Counted from the first letter of the stretch, positions 8,248 through 20,760 are shown. The stretch: 64,000 nucleotides of DNA from Rickettsia felis URRWXCal2 (GCA_000012145.1 CP000053.1:620001-684000); one strand, 5' to 3'. Numbers and translations: made by a program. The notes: generated by a model not told the origin, from the letters alone.

Positions 8248-9572
8248 GAGTCTTCCCGATTAAGTGTGTAAACTTTTCCAAAAGCCTAGATTCTTTCGTC
8301 AAATTTTATTAAAAAATGAGCCATAGCCTTGTTCCAATTTGGTATGGACATGGACCATTTTTTGGTCATGTAATCAATTGCCAAATATAAGCTTTTAAAA
8401 ACAGCATTATCATTTGGAAAAACACGTTTATTTTTTGTGACTTTTCGGAGTTGACTATTAACAGATTCCACAGCATTTGTTGTATAAATTATTTTCCGTA
8501 TTTCTTCAGGGTATCCTAAGAAAATCATTAAATTATCCCAGTGAACATACCAAGATTTAGCAATTTGAGGATATTGTTTATTCCATTTAGATTCAAAAGC
8601 CTCTAAAGCGGAAAGTGCTTCTTTTTCTGTGCTAGTGTATAAATAGGTTTTAAATCACCAGCAAGCTCTTTCCGGTCCTTATATGATACATATCGTAAAC
8701 TATTTCTAATTTGATGTACAATACATAATTGATGCTCCGTCTTTGGAAAAACAGCACCTATAGCTTCAGACATACCATTAAGGTTATCGCTACATGCTAT
8801 CAGTATGTCTTGTATACCTCTATTTTTCATCTCAGTAAAATTTCCAAGCCAAAATTTAGCCCCTTCATTCTCACTGATCCATAATCCCAAAATATCTTTC
8901 CGCCCTTCTAAATCAATACCTAATGCAACATATACCGATTTATTGATAATCCGTTTATCCTGACGTACTTTTACTATTAAACAATCAAAAAATACTATAG
9001 CATATACTGGATCTAATGGACGGCTTTGCCATAGCTTAACATCCTCTATTATATCATCTGTGATTTGGCTAATTAAACTCTCGCTTACATCAGCTCCATA
9101 TAACTCCTGAAGCTGTAATTTTATATCTGATAAACTCATACCTTTAGCATACAAAGATAGTACTTTATCATCAAAACCATCAAGTCTTCTTTGACGCTTT
9201 GCTACTAATGATGGTGCAAAACTGCTATTTCTATCTCTTGGCACTTCAATCTCAACAGCACCATTCTTTGTAATCAGATTCTTTGTGTTATAACCATTAC
9301 GTGAATTCTGAGCATCACTTTGATTGTACTTGCTATATCCTAAATGATTATTCATCTCAGACTGTAGAGCTCTCTCTACAAGACGCTTGGTTATTTCTTT
9401 TAATAAACCATCTTCCCTGAATAATATTGATACATCTGTATCATTATTGATCAATAAATCTATCGCTTGTTCCATTGCAGCATTTTGTTTCTGTGTCATT
9501 GTAATTTCTCTTTTTGTTATATTTTCTTTTATACAACCTTTGAGAAATTTACACACTTATTTGGACAGAGCC
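8248..9572 (-). mobile_element. IS256-family insertion sequence (ISRpe1-like), defective
   Basis: About 1.3 kb carrying a Mutator/IS256-type transposase gene on the minus strand. The right end reads GGCTCTGTCCAAATAAGTG inward from 9572. The left end from 8248 is a degraded match (12 of the first 18 positions) followed by a well-kept TAAGTGTGTAAA inner segment. The flanking bases GAAAAAAC (8240-8247) and GAAAAAAA (9573-9580) look like an 8-bp target duplication with one change. The element sits inside a family A palindrome. The frameshifted transposase and worn left end suggest an immobile copy. The ISRpe1 comparison is from memory of rickettsial IS256 elements and is not tested. Confidence 0.8.
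8286..9499 (-). pseudogene. IS256/Mutator-family transposase, frameshifted
   Basis: The translation begins at 9499 (MTQKQNAAMEQ) with AAGAGA upstream. It keeps the family's N-terminal helical region and the DDE-type core: FFDCLIVKVRQ with the first Asp, and CSDNLNGM with the second. It breaks after DLKPIYT near 8630-8640. Shifting frame by one there restores STEKEALSALEAFESKW and leads into the C-terminal piece (from 8528), which contains the TTNAVES stretch with the expected downstream Glu. One indel therefore separates two otherwise good halves. The longer frame back to 9556 is upstream IS sequence, not coding. Confidence 0.88.
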
Positions 9573-9651
9573 GAAAAAAATTCTGTATATCAGAATTTTT
9601 TTAATTACTTTTCTGGATTGCTGCGTCGCCTACGGCTTCCTCGCAATGACG
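9573..9651. repeat. Right half of the IS-split family A repeat
   Basis: Runs from GAAAAAAATTCTGTATATCAG to CCTCGCAATGACG and completes the element begun at 8195. It is followed by GGTATCCACGCAACA, the recurrent flanking motif. Confidence 0.75.
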
Positions 9652-9737
9652 ACTCGGTATCCACGCAACACTGCCATGCGGGAATGACATAAATGAGCCA
9701 TGCAACAGACTCAAAAACAAGAATAACATCAATTGTC

Positions 9738-12700
9738 TTAGATAACTCTTCCGTCTTTACTGCGACCTGTAGGTTTTATGCTAGGGCTACTTGAAGATTT
9801 GGGGCTTTGCTGTGCCTGTGTTCCAATTTGCTTCGCTTCTTTTGCTAAGTTTTCAAATTTGTCTTTTAAGCTTTTTGTATTGCCTTCTTTTATATGTGTA
9901 TCTTCACTAGCTTCTATATAACTCTTAGTTTGCCTTTTAGGTGCATTATCTTTAGATTGAGCATGCTTAGAATGTTCTATTAAAAATTTTGTACGAGGTC
10001 TTATTAGTTCATTCTCTTTCCCTATACCTTTCTGTTTTTCTTCCTCCCATTTATCCCATTCCTCCGGTGATGTCCAGTATCTTGTTATTTTACTATCAAA
10101 GCCTTTTTCAAATTTGTTTATTAAATTTTTGGTGCTATTCTCTTTAATTTCTTTACCTCGATTTTCAAACTCAAAATTTTTCTTAGGAGTTATATAGTCA
10201 GATTGAGTATTTTCATGTTGTTTTTCTACAGTTTGTTTCTTTTCTTCTGTCCAGTATTTTTCGATTTTGCTGTCAGAGTCTGCTTCAAATTTTGCTATTC
10301 TATCTTTTATACCGGTAACTGCTCCTGTAGATATTTTAGGTTGTTCTTGGGTTGATTGCTTAGTATGTTTCGGAGATGTATTTTTAGATAATTCATAAGT
10401 AAAAGATTCTAAACGAGATAAGTTCTTTTGAACTTTTTCTATATTGGAATTTAAATATTCTATTTCGGGTCCTTTATATTCTATTATATTTTTTAATGTA
10501 GTATTAATTTCTACAAAAGATTCTTTAATCTCGTTATTAAACTTATCATCACTATTACTTATCTTACTACAATTAGTAGAAATTTTTTGGAGCTTATCTA
10601 ATATATCGTTAATTCTCTCATCTTTTTGAGAAGTCGACACCATACTTGCTAAAAATTCGTTTCTTCCTAAATTTCTATTAACATTACTTAAATATAGAGG
10701 TATGGTAGAGGCTTTAGTGTAATCTTGTGGAAATTTATCTATCTCTTCTTTAAATCTCTTTAAGAACTTTATTGTATCACCGAATATAGGATGAGTATTC
10801 CAGGAAAGAGGAGGAGGAGCCGGTATTGCTTCCTGCATTGGTGATGTATCTTTAGCTAATTCATCATTAAACAAAGTTCGTATTTTAGGTAATACATTAT
10901 CGATATTAACCTGCTTCGGTGATGTATCTATAGATAGTTTTTCATTTTGTAGTTCAGATATATAATCATCTACTGCTTCTTTTAATTTATCTAAAACGGC
11001 ACTATTTTGGGAAGGAGGTAGCATTCCGGTGTCATCCCACTCTAAAGCGATATTATCGCTTCTACGCTCCTCACGAGGATCAGTTAGCTTATAGTAGTTT
11101 TTATTTAACAAACGAGGATCACGTGAATTTTCGCTCTTTTCATATTCCTTAATTTCTTCAAATATACCTAGTGTTTTATAAATATTATCTATTTCTTCTT
11201 GAGTAAGTCTTTCATTGCTTACTTCTTTTTGTTGGATAGATTTTTGTAGTTCTTTTGTTGCCGTTAACTTATCTTTTGTTGTATTTGAATTTGATAAAAT
11301 TTTCGCTTGTGCTAAATCAAGAGCTTTAATTAAATTAGTAGAGCTGCTTTTTCCAAATGTGGTAGATAATTCTTCTTGACTTGAACCGATTCCTGAATCA
11401 ATAGAAGAAGATCTAGAAACATTATTAGATTTAGGATTAATATTTGCTTGTTGTACATAAGATTTGCCGGCATCTATTAATATTTTATCAGTGAATTGCT
11501 CTAGTTCATTGAATGAGTTTTCTAGTTTTGCAAAAAGTTCTGTTGAGGAATGTACTATTGCCGGTGATAACTTAGGTATAGAATCTTCAGGTATAGTTTC
11601 TAAAGAAGGAGAATATTTACCTGTTTCTTTCTGTAGTACTGATTCATTTTGCCTTATTAAATTTGATATATTTTTAAATTTATTTGCTAATTCTTCAGAT
11701 AATATATCAATCTGGTTATTGTTATTACTTCCGGCATATAAGACTAGAGCCTCCTTTATATTTTGCGAGATATTATCTGCATGATCTATTAATAACATCT
11801 TATATTGTAAATCTAATTCGCTTGAATTATTAGTATTACGGAAGTAATTTTTATTTACTGATATACTTTTGCTGAGTATATTTTTAGAAGCTTCTATAAG
11901 TTCTTTTTGCCCTTTCTCTTCTTTATTTTTTAACTCTTCAAATAAATTTTGTAAACCGTCTGAAAAATCTCCGGCATTATCAAGGTATAAAAATTTACTT
12001 CTTATAATCTCTTGGGCTTTTTGATTAGAAGCTTGTTGAACTTTTTGTTTCTCTTGCATTGCTCTTAGAATGATATTTTTATCTAATGAATTAATCACAT
12101 CATAAAAATTTTTCATTTCATCTAGTTTTTCTCTAGGTTCTTTTATTTTTTGTAATCTTTCTCTTAATTCTTGAAATTTATCCCATTCATGTTGTTCAAG
12201 AAAAAATTCCTCTATTTTTGTATTTTTAGCATTAGGGCTTCCTCCGCTACTCAGGATTTTATTTCTAGCTGCCTGTAATCTAGATGGTTGATGAGAGTTG
12301 ATATTATTAATCAAATCTAAAATTTCTTTTGATGTCTTATTAAATTCTTCATTATTAGTTGGATTTTTGATTGTTTCTTGGACTGCTTCCCTTAACTTTA
12401 TTATCTCTTCTTTAAGGCTAAGCTCTACTTTTTGTTGACCGTGTGTTATAGCTTGTGCGTTTTTTTGTGAGGTAAGTATTTTTTTATCTTGCTGTATATT
12501 TAAGCTACTTTTCCCTACTTTCTGAACAACTTCTTCCATCAATTGTAATAGATTAATGTTGCTCTTTATTTCTAATCCTTGCTCATTAGTGATCGGTAAT
12601 GAATTACTTAGTCTTAATAATTCTGAAAAATCTGAAGGGGATATTAGGACATCAAGTTGAGCCTTTGTTTTTCTACCTTTTCCGTCTTCCTTAAAGCCTT

Positions 12701-12983
12701 CAACTTTACCAATACTAATAGGTAGATTTTTTAAATAAATTTCTTTACTAGCACCTTGTATATTTTTATCAGTTGCCACTTTGTTTGCTACTTTGAAGTT
12801 AGCTTGTTGCTGAGAAACATACGGTCCAGGCTTTCTAGGGTCTATTTTGTTTATTAGAGCTTCTATAAAATTAGTTGTACGTGTTATAACTAGTTTATCT
12901 GCTTCTAAAATATTATTTAAATTAGTATTTTTTATTAAATAAAGATTTCTTGTTAGCCGGTCTGATTCATTTTTATGTTTCAT
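9738..12983 (-). CDS. Large coiled-coil protein with repeated FDSKI-YWT motifs, function unknown
   Basis: I do not recognise this 1081-residue protein. It is hydrophilic, rich in Lys, Glu, Asn and Ser, has no signal peptide or membrane segment, and is mostly predicted helix and coiled coil. Two C-terminal stretches resemble each other (RIAKFEADSDSKIEKYWT and INKFEKGFDSKITRYWT, about residues 900-990), with a shorter third relative LKDKFENLAKEAK near the end. A serine-rich linker (SSSIDSGIGSS, about 525) and a proline patch (PAPPPLSW, about 735) break up the helices. The start has a good AGAGGG site 7 bases upstream, similar to that of mdh. It faces ralF across the IS. A secreted or host-facing role is possible but is only inference. 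Confidence 0.75.
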   Translation of the reverse strand: MKHKNESDRLTRNLYLIKNTNLNNILEADKLVITRTTNFIEALINKIDPRKPGPYVSQQQANFKVANKVATDKNIQGASKEIYLKNLPISIGKVEGFKEDGKGRKTKAQLDVLISPSDFSELLRLSNSLPITNEQGLEIKSNINLLQLMEEVVQKVGKSSLNIQQDKKILTSQKNAQAITHGQQKVELSLKEEIIKLREAVQETIKNPTNNEEFNKTSKEILDLINNINSHQPSRLQAARNKILSSGGSPNAKNTKIEEFFLEQHEWDKFQELRERLQKIKEPREKLDEMKNFYDVINSLDKNIILRAMQEKQKVQQASNQKAQEIIRSKFLYLDNAGDFSDGLQNLFEELKNKEEKGQKELIEASKNILSKSISVNKNYFRNTNNSSELDLQYKMLLIDHADNISQNIKEALVLYAGSNNNNQIDILSEELANKFKNISNLIRQNESVLQKETGKYSPSLETIPEDSIPKLSPAIVHSSTELFAKLENSFNELEQFTDKILIDAGKSYVQQANINPKSNNVSRSSSIDSGIGSSQEELSTTFGKSSSTNLIKALDLAQAKILSNSNTTKDKLTATKELQKSIQQKEVSNERLTQEEIDNIYKTLGIFEEIKEYEKSENSRDPRLLNKNYYKLTDPREERRSDNIALEWDDTGMLPPSQNSAVLDKLKEAVDDYISELQNEKLSIDTSPKQVNIDNVLPKIRTLFNDELAKDTSPMQEAIPAPPPLSWNTHPIFGDTIKFLKRFKEEIDKFPQDYTKASTIPLYLSNVNRNLGRNEFLASMVSTSQKDERINDILDKLQKISTNCSKISNSDDKFNNEIKESFVEINTTLKNIIEYKGPEIEYLNSNIEKVQKNLSRLESFTYELSKNTSPKHTKQSTQEQPKISTGAVTGIKDRIAKFEADSDSKIEKYWTEEKKQTVEKQHENTQSDYITPKKNFEFENRGKEIKENSTKNLINKFEKGFDSKITRYWTSPEEWDKWEEEKQKGIGKENELIRPRTKFLIEHSKHAQSKDNAPKRQTKSYIEASEDTHIKEGNTKSLKDKFENLAKEAKQIGTQAQQSPKSSSSPSIKPTGRSKDGRVI

Positions 12984-13115
12984 AATTTCCCTCTATTAAT
13001 AAAAATAAACCAAAATGTAATACCATTTATGTTAAATTAACAATACTAATAATTAGTATTAATTCAATATTTTAAATCTTGTTGCATTTGTGCTTCAATA
13101 ATATAATTTTATCAT

Positions 13116-14087
<972 letters not shown>

Positions 14088-14306
14088 CTATTACTATATT
14101 ACAAATAGATTCAAGAAAAAAGAATTTTTAAATTATATTGTTAATTGGTTAATTCATAAAAATTAACCATTCACATTGACTTTATTAAAATAGATTAATA
14201 TAATGCCGAGTCGAAAATACCATGAAACATGGAATTTTAATAAAATAACTAAAAAAAAGAAAATAACTATGCCTAAAATTTCTAAGTTAATAAATATTTT
14301 TAAATC

Positions 14307-15077
14307 TTGTATAAGGGGAGTAATGCAAAAGAATGTAAAACCGTTCCAGATGTGTTTCATGATTTACGCATTAGTATTAACAATAGTCTTAATAGTAAAG
14401 ATGTAAGCTTTGATACGGTAGATAGCCCAGAAAACAAAAGTACCCTACATCATGTAACTGACCTAGTAGAACTTAAAGAGTTGCTTCAAAAAAATATTGA
14501 TCCTAATATACAAGATGAGAATGGTTATACTGCTTTAGAGGTTACAGGTAATTTTGAAAAAGCCAAAATGTTACTTGAATATGGGGCTACGGTGAATGAC
14601 TATAAACAGATGGGTGAAGTATTATATTACTGTGGTCGTAACTCAGTAGAAAATAAAATTATTCTTTCACTATTAATGCATAGTAATGCTAATACTAATT
14701 TTACAAAAGCAAATTTAGTAAGACAATGTAAAGAACCGCATGAAGAGGCAGAGCGGTTAATAAAACGAATTGAAAAAATAAAGGGCTTAATATATCAAAG
14801 TAAAGAAGTAGAGACGTTAAGAGTATATGTTGATAGATTGCAGAACTTAAAAAATAAATATGAAGAAGCAAACCAAGATGTTTCAAAAATAATATTAGAT
14901 TATATTGAAAATCAAGAGAGCGATAGTTTAAAAGCTAAACTTGTTACTACTTGTCAAAATCTGGGGTTAATCGAAGATTATTCGGAAGTAGCTCAAGAAA
15001 ATGCATTATATAAGTGCTTGGATGAGGCTTTTGATTTACTTGATCAAGGATTAATAGGAGAGGATGCTCAAATATAG
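14307..15077 (+). CDS. Ankyrin-repeat-like protein, start region probably frameshifted
   Basis: About 256 residues with one clear ankyrin unit (PNIQDENGYTALEVTG then KAKMLLEYGA, about residues 65-95) and weaker helices around it; the C-terminal half is coiled coil. The function is unknown; ankyrin proteins in Rickettsia often bind other proteins. This frame only opens at a TTG right after a stop. In the next frame an ATG at 14269 gives MPKISKLINIFKSCIRG. Adding one G to the GGGG run at 14314-14317 would join that to SNAKECKTVPDVF and the rest. I therefore suspect the original gene started at 14269 and has lost one base. Confidence 0.6.
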   Translation: MYKGSNAKECKTVPDVFHDLRISINNSLNSKDVSFDTVDSPENKSTLHHVTDLVELKELLQKNIDPNIQDENGYTALEVTGNFEKAKMLLEYGATVNDYKQMGEVLYYCGRNSVENKIILSLLMHSNANTNFTKANLVRQCKEPHEEAERLIKRIEKIKGLIYQSKEVETLRVYVDRLQNLKNKYEEANQDVSKIILDYIENQESDSLKAKLVTTCQNLGLIEDYSEVAQENALYKCLDEAFDLLDQGLIGEDAQI

Positions 15078-15201
15078 TGGTTTAATTCATAGTATCAAGT
15101 AATTTTTGAAAGGTCCCTTATGTCCTTCCTAGCTTAGTGTTGTCAACATGGGCATAAAGTCGTCATTGCGAGTAGGCATTGTTGCGTAGACCTGTTTATC
15201 C

Positions 15202-15319
15202 GTCATTGCGAGGAAATTGCATAGCAATTGACGAAGCAATCCAGTAAAAAATTCTGTAAATCAGAATTTTTTTTATTATTTTCCTAGATTGCCGCATCGC
15301 TTCGCTCCTCGCAATGACG
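15202..15319. repeat. Palindromic repeat, family A (long form)
   Basis: Bounded by CGTCATTGCGAGGAAATTG and CTCCTCGCAATGACG, with an inner AATTCTG...CAGAATT hairpin. It is the main content of the 290-base gap between the ankyrin-like gene and tlc. TTGTTGCGTAGACC lies just upstream. Confidence 0.85.
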
Positions 15320-15367
15320 ACTTGGTATTCACGCTGGCAATGTCTTGCAGGATGATACACAAAACTA

Positions 15368-16906
<1,539 letters not shown>

Positions 16907-16939
16907 TTATTTTTTTAGTACCGGAGTGGATACTAGAGT

Positions 16940-17036
16940 CGTCATTGCGAGAAGAATTACGTAGTAATCGACGAAGCAATCTCAGGAGTATTATTTCATG
17001 AGATTGCCACGCAGCCTACGGCTGCTCGCAATGACG
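16940..17036. repeat. Palindromic repeat, family A
   Basis: Bounded by CGTCATTGCGAGAAG and CTGCTCGCAATGACG, with the AATCTCAGGA/TGAGATTGCC inner arms of the short form. It lies just upstream of the tlc start (which is on the minus strand). Confidence 0.85.
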
Positions 17037-17196
17037 GAAAAACCGTTCCACGCAACAAGACTTTTGCGGGGATGACCCCCAGCGTTTTTCAAAAACTGTC
17101 CGGCTATATTATTTTTTATGCAACCTAGACTATAATAAAAACTATGTCAAGATTTTTTAAAATAGTCTCATATTTTATTGTTAATTACATTTGTTA

Positions 17197-17321
17197 TATA
17201 CTCGATGAACTTGAAAAATTGGCTACGTCGTTCTACAAGATCTGTGGTGCTCACGTATTAAGTATACGCTCCGTCCTTGTCTTGTGAACTCCTTACTCTT
17301 TTCCAAGTTGATCTTCGTATA
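17197..17321. repeat. Palindromic repeat, family B copy 2
   Basis: TATACTCGATGAACTTG to AAGTTGATCTTCGTATA, very similar to the copy at 673-798. It sits immediately 3' of pyrG and may influence its transcript end. Confidence 0.8.
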
Positions 17322-17329
17322 CCAACTAT

Positions 17330-18943
17330 TCATTTACGCAGAGTATACTCAATCGCTGCTTTAATGAACTGAATAAATAACGGATGAGCTTCAAAAGGTT
17401 TAGATTTAAATTCCGGATGAAATTGTACTCCTACGAACCAACGAAGTTCCGGTAGTTCAATTATTTCTACAATTTCTTCATCCTTTGAAAAACCGCTAAA
17501 TACTACTCCGTTTTTTTCAAAAATATTTTGAAATTCATTATTAAATTTATATCTATGACGATGTCTCTCATTTATTTCAAGGCTTTTATAAGCATTAGCT
17601 GCAATGGTATTTGCAACCAAACTACAAGGATAAGAGCCGAGCCTCATAGTCTTTTTTACATTTTCAATTGTTATTTTTGAGCCTTCACAGTTTTTATTTA
17701 TTTTCTCAATAATTTTTGTACCGTCTACTTTAAATTCTTCCGTTACTGCATCTTTAATACCGATTAAGTTCTGAGCTATTTCGATCGTTGCAAGTTGCAT
17801 ACCGAAACATATTCCAAAAAAAGGTATGTTATTAGTACGGGCATATGTTATTGCTGTAATTTTTCCTTTAGTTGCCCGTTCTCCAAATCCGCCTGGTACT
17901 AAAATCCCATCTATATTTAATAATTTTTTATTAATATTCTCTTCAGTTAGATTTTCAGCATTTATCCATACTAAATCAATTTTGTATTTGTAATAAATAC
18001 CTGCATGATCAAGTGCCTCGATTACTGATTTATAAGCATCTTTTAATTTATGATATTTAGCTATTATAGCAATTCTTACTTTTGAACTAGAATCTTTTAG
18101 CCTACCAATTATATCATACCATTTATCTAATTTGGACGGTACGACATTAATATTAAAAAATTTTAGTACTTTATTATCAAGACCTGAATTATGATACGCA
18201 ATCGGTACTAAATATATATTTTTTTGATCTATTGCCGGAATAACATACTCAGATTCTATATTACAAAATAAAGCTATTTTATCTATTTCGCTTTTTGAAA
18301 TGTTACGTTCTGCACGACATACTAGTATATTAGGTGTAATACCTATAGCACGTAATTCTTTAACTGAGTGTTGGGTAGGTTTTGTTTTTAATTCACGGGC
18401 GGTTTTAACATAAGGTAATAATGTTAAATGAATAAATAAACAATTTTCGTTTTTTAATTTGTTACCGATTTGTCTTATAGCTTCAAAAAACGGTAGACCT
18501 TCAATATCACCGACTGTACCACCTATTTCACAAATAATAAAATCAAAGCCCTTGGTGTTTGAAAGTATAAAATCTTTTATTATATTTGTAACATGCGGGA
18601 TGATTTGAACGGTAACGCCGGTGTAATTTCCTAAACGCTCATCTTTAAGTAATTTTGAGTATATAGCTCCTGTTGTGATGCTATCAAACTTGCACGAGGA
18701 AACTCCGGTAAAACGTTCATAATGTCCAAGATCTAGATCGGTTTCTGCTCCGTCATCCGTTACATATACTTCCCCATGTTCGTGAGGATTCATAGTCCCA
18801 GGGTCGACGTTAAGATAAGGGTCTAGTTTTCGTACGCAAACTTTAAATCCTTTCGCTTGTAATAGCATAGCAAGAGATGCTGCCGTTAGACCTTTACCGA
18901 GTGATGAAACAACGCCGCCGGTAACAAAAATGAAACGTACCAT
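17330..18943 (-). CDS. pyrG: CTP synthase
   Basis: ATP-dependent amination of UTP to CTP using glutamine, in the cytoplasm. The protein is 537 residues, normal length. The N-terminal synthetase domain starts with [13 protein letters not shown] (residues 5-17). The C-terminal class I glutamine amidotransferase domain has GGFGERA, the nucleophile in FFGICFGMQ, and the QFHPEFKS catalytic His/Glu. It follows kdsB by six bases, so the two are almost certainly one transcript. kdsB uses CTP to make CMP-KDO, so the pair couples CTP supply to KDO activation. Its keeping implies that this Rickettsia imports or makes UTP rather than CTP. Confidence 0.97.
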
Positions 18944-18949
18944 TATTTA

Positions 18950-19690
18950 TTATAAACCTAGTTTACTAATATTTTCGTAAAATTTTACTGCTTTTTTTAA
19001 GTCGTCTTCCGTATCTACGGAAATAGGAACATTCTCAACTAAACATGTACCTATAGTCATACCGTTTTCAAGGACACGTAATTGTTCTAAACGTTCTGTT
19101 TTTTCTAAAAAAGTCGGCTTAAGAGATACAAATTTTTCTAAAGCGTTTTTGCGAAAACCATACATGCCTACATGATATAAAAATTTTTCTGCACCGTTTG
19201 GAATAAGACTACGCGAAAAATACAATGCTTTCCCCGCCGAGTCAACCGCTACGGTAACATTACTACTAGCTTCTACTGATTCTCTATCTACCTTTACTAC
19301 CGGTGTAACAATATCGTACTCGCTGTTTTTTAAATATTCTATAATTTTCAAAATAGAGCTAGGTTCAATGAAAGGCATATCTCCCTGTACATTAACTATG
19401 TAATTAATGTTTTGATTATTTGGAATTAATTTAAAAGCTTCATAAGTACGATCAGTACCGGTTGGGATAGCACTATCCGTGAATATTACTTTTCCTCCGA
19501 CTTTTTTAATAATATTTGCTATCTCTTCCGAGTCGGTCGCAACATATGTATGCTCAAGGTTAGCCTGATTTACTTGTTTGAATACCCGCTCGATTAAAGT
19601 TGTAGAGCCGATAAGCTGCAGCGGTTTTTGTTTAAGTCTAGTTGAACTTAGCCTTGAGGGGATAATTATAGCCACATCCTGATGCTGCAT
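18950..19690 (-). CDS. kdsB: 3-deoxy-manno-octulosonate cytidylyltransferase (CMP-KDO synthetase)
   Basis: Activates KDO with CTP for lipopolysaccharide inner-core synthesis. The 246-residue length is normal. The nucleotide-binding N-terminus [17 protein letters not shown] (residues 8-24) and the VQGDMPFI motif (about 103-110) are intact, as is the C-terminal SVDTEDDL segment. It is the first gene of a kdsB-pyrG unit reading away from the tRNA genes. A family D palindrome lies upstream, between it and tRNA-Lys. Confidence 0.96.
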   Translation of the reverse strand: MQHQDVAIIIPSRLSSTRLKQKPLQLIGSTTLIERVFKQVNQANLEHTYVATDSEEIANIIKKVGGKVIFTDSAIPTGTDRTYEAFKLIPNNQNINYIVNVQGDMPFIEPSSILKIIEYLKNSEYDIVTPVVKVDRESVEASSNVTVAVDSAGKALYFSRSLIPNGAEKFLYHVGMYGFRKNALEKFVSLKPTFLEKTERLEQLRVLENGMTIGTCLVENVPISVDTEDDLKKAVKFYENISKLGL

Positions 19691-19787
19691 AAACTTCCTA
19701 TATATTAAATTAAAAAATAATTGTTGACAGATTAGCCTTTTTCGGCGATAAAGTAAAACATAATTTTTGAATATATTTTATACCTAA

Positions 19788-19888
19788 GTGTCATCCCGTG
19801 GCTTGACCATGGGATCCAGAAAAAACTTAAAGCGTATGTTATTTTAATATTTTAAACTGGATTCCGTGGTCAAGCCACGGAATGACAC
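19788..19888. repeat. Palindromic repeat, family D
   Basis: Two nested hairpins: GTGTCATCCCGTGGCTTGACCATGGGATCC on the left and GGATTCCGTGG...CCACGGAATGACAC on the right. They are separated by an A/T-rich loop. It lies between kdsB and tRNA-Lys. Confidence 0.85.
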
Positions 19889-19913
19889 ACAGAAAAAGCA
19901 TAAATATATTTAA

Positions 19914-19989
19914 GAGCTCGTAGCTCAGTCGGTAGAGCATTTGACTTTTAATCAAAGGGTCCCGGGTTCGAATCCCGGCGAGCTCACCA
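19914..19989 (+). tRNA. tRNA-Lys (TTT)
   Basis: The acceptor arms GAGCTCG and CGAGCTC pair fully and are followed by A and an encoded CCA. The D arm is GCTCAGTCGGTAGAGC. The anticodon loop ACTTTTAAT reads TTT, and the T arm is CCGGGTTCGAATCCCGG. Fully cloverleaf-consistent at 76 bases. Confidence 0.97.
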
Positions 19990-20002
19990 CATCTCTATTT
20001 GT

Positions 20003-20079
20003 GGGTTTGTAGCTCAGCTGGTTAGAGCACACGCCTGATAAGCGTGAGGTCGGAAGTTCAAGTCTTCTCAAACCCACCA
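20003..20079 (+). tRNA. tRNA-Ile (GAT)
   Basis: Acceptor arms GGGTTTG and CAAACCC, encoded CCA, D arm GCTCAGCTGGTTAGAGC, anticodon stem-loop ACGCCTGATAAGCGT with anticodon GAT. The T arm is GGAAGTTCAAGTCTTC, in which one pair is weak. It follows tRNA-Lys by 13 bases, so the two are probably cotranscribed. Confidence 0.96.
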
Positions 20080-20134
20080 TTCAATCCACTAAGATCTATA
20101 ATTACATATTTAAAGTAGAATAAGAAATATTAGA

Positions 20135-20560
20135 TTAATCAATAATTTCTTTGTATAGATAACATTTTTTCTCAATAAGTCTTTTTAAGGGTAGGAAGAG
20201 GTTAGAAGGTAAATTATCAAGAGCAAACCACTGCCAGTTCTCTACCTTATGAGGCTCAAGATTCTGTAATTCATGCTCATTTAAACAATGAGCTTTAAGG
20301 AAAATTGATACGTAATGCTTTTGTTCTTTTTCAAAAATATCGTTAGTCACCGCTATAAATTGTGGGTTTTCAATGATTAGATTTGTTTCTTCTAAAACTT
20401 CACGGATAGCACATTCTTCAAATGTTTCCCCAAATTCTAAATGTCCACCGGCAGGAGCATAACTAGATTCACCATGGGAACTAATACGTTTACCTAATAA
20501 AATCTCATTCCTATTATTAAAGATTAAAATACCGATACCGATCCGTGGGTGGTTAATCAT
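20135..20560 (-). CDS. Nudix hydrolase
   Basis: A 141-residue cytoplasmic pyrophosphohydrolase. The Nudix box runs from Gly39 (GHLEFGE) through the REVLEET core (residues 53-59) and keeps the metal-binding glutamates. The usual Gly near the end of the box is Asn60, a tolerated change. The AGGHLEFGETFEE style resembles the small MutT/ADP-ribose or nucleotide-housecleaning members; the substrate cannot be assigned. The gene converges on the tRNA-Ile gene. Confidence 0.87.
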   Translation of the reverse strand: MINHPRIGIGILIFNNRNEILLGKRISSHGESSYAPAGGHLEFGETFEECAIREVLEETNLIIENPQFIAVTNDIFEKEQKHYVSIFLKAHCLNEHELQNLEPHKVENWQWFALDNLPSNLFLPLKRLIEKKCYLYKEIID

Positions 20561-20658
20561 ATATTAAGTAGCTCCGAGTAAATGAAAAGTCGATATACGA
20601 AGTTCTATCTATTGACTTATTAATAGCTTACGTTAATTTCCAAATCAAATAAAAAATA

Positions 20659-20687
20659 TTGCTTATTTAAATACTGTGAGCTATATG
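20659..20687 (+). promoter_or_regulatory. Promoter-like duplicated segment before the methyltransferase gene
   Basis: TTGCTT (20659-20664), a 17-base spacer, then TATATG (20682-20687). The surrounding ~34 bases recur with two changes at about 22066-22099, in front of the haem-copper oxidase-like gene. The rest of the 200-base gap to 20761 holds no gene that I can see. Confidence 0.5.
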
Positions 20688-20760
20688 AATTCCATTGATG
20701 TATTTAGTATGAAGTATTTATAGTGATATTATACCTGTAATATTGCTAATATAGGTTATT

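Noticed and set aside
8003..8302. Minus-strand 99-codon frame at the IS left border, and the plus-strand frame 8007-8222
   Set aside because: Both run through the chimeric repeat, the split family A repeat and the IS end. No family-like sequence is present.
10444..10629. Plus-strand hydrophobic frame opposite the 1081-residue gene (also 11464-11784)
   Set aside because: These are antisense shadows of an Asn/Lys/Glu-rich gene, which read as Phe/Ile/Leu-rich on the other strand. They have no ribosome site.
9738..12983. Surface cell antigen (Sca4-like) identity for the large protein
   Set aside because: The N-terminus and internal motifs do not match the Sca4 sequence I remember, and there is no autotransporter domain.
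20561..20760. A short gene in the 200-base gap before the methyltransferase
   Set aside because: No frame longer than about 25 codons with a ribosome site could be followed; only the promoter-like segment stands out.
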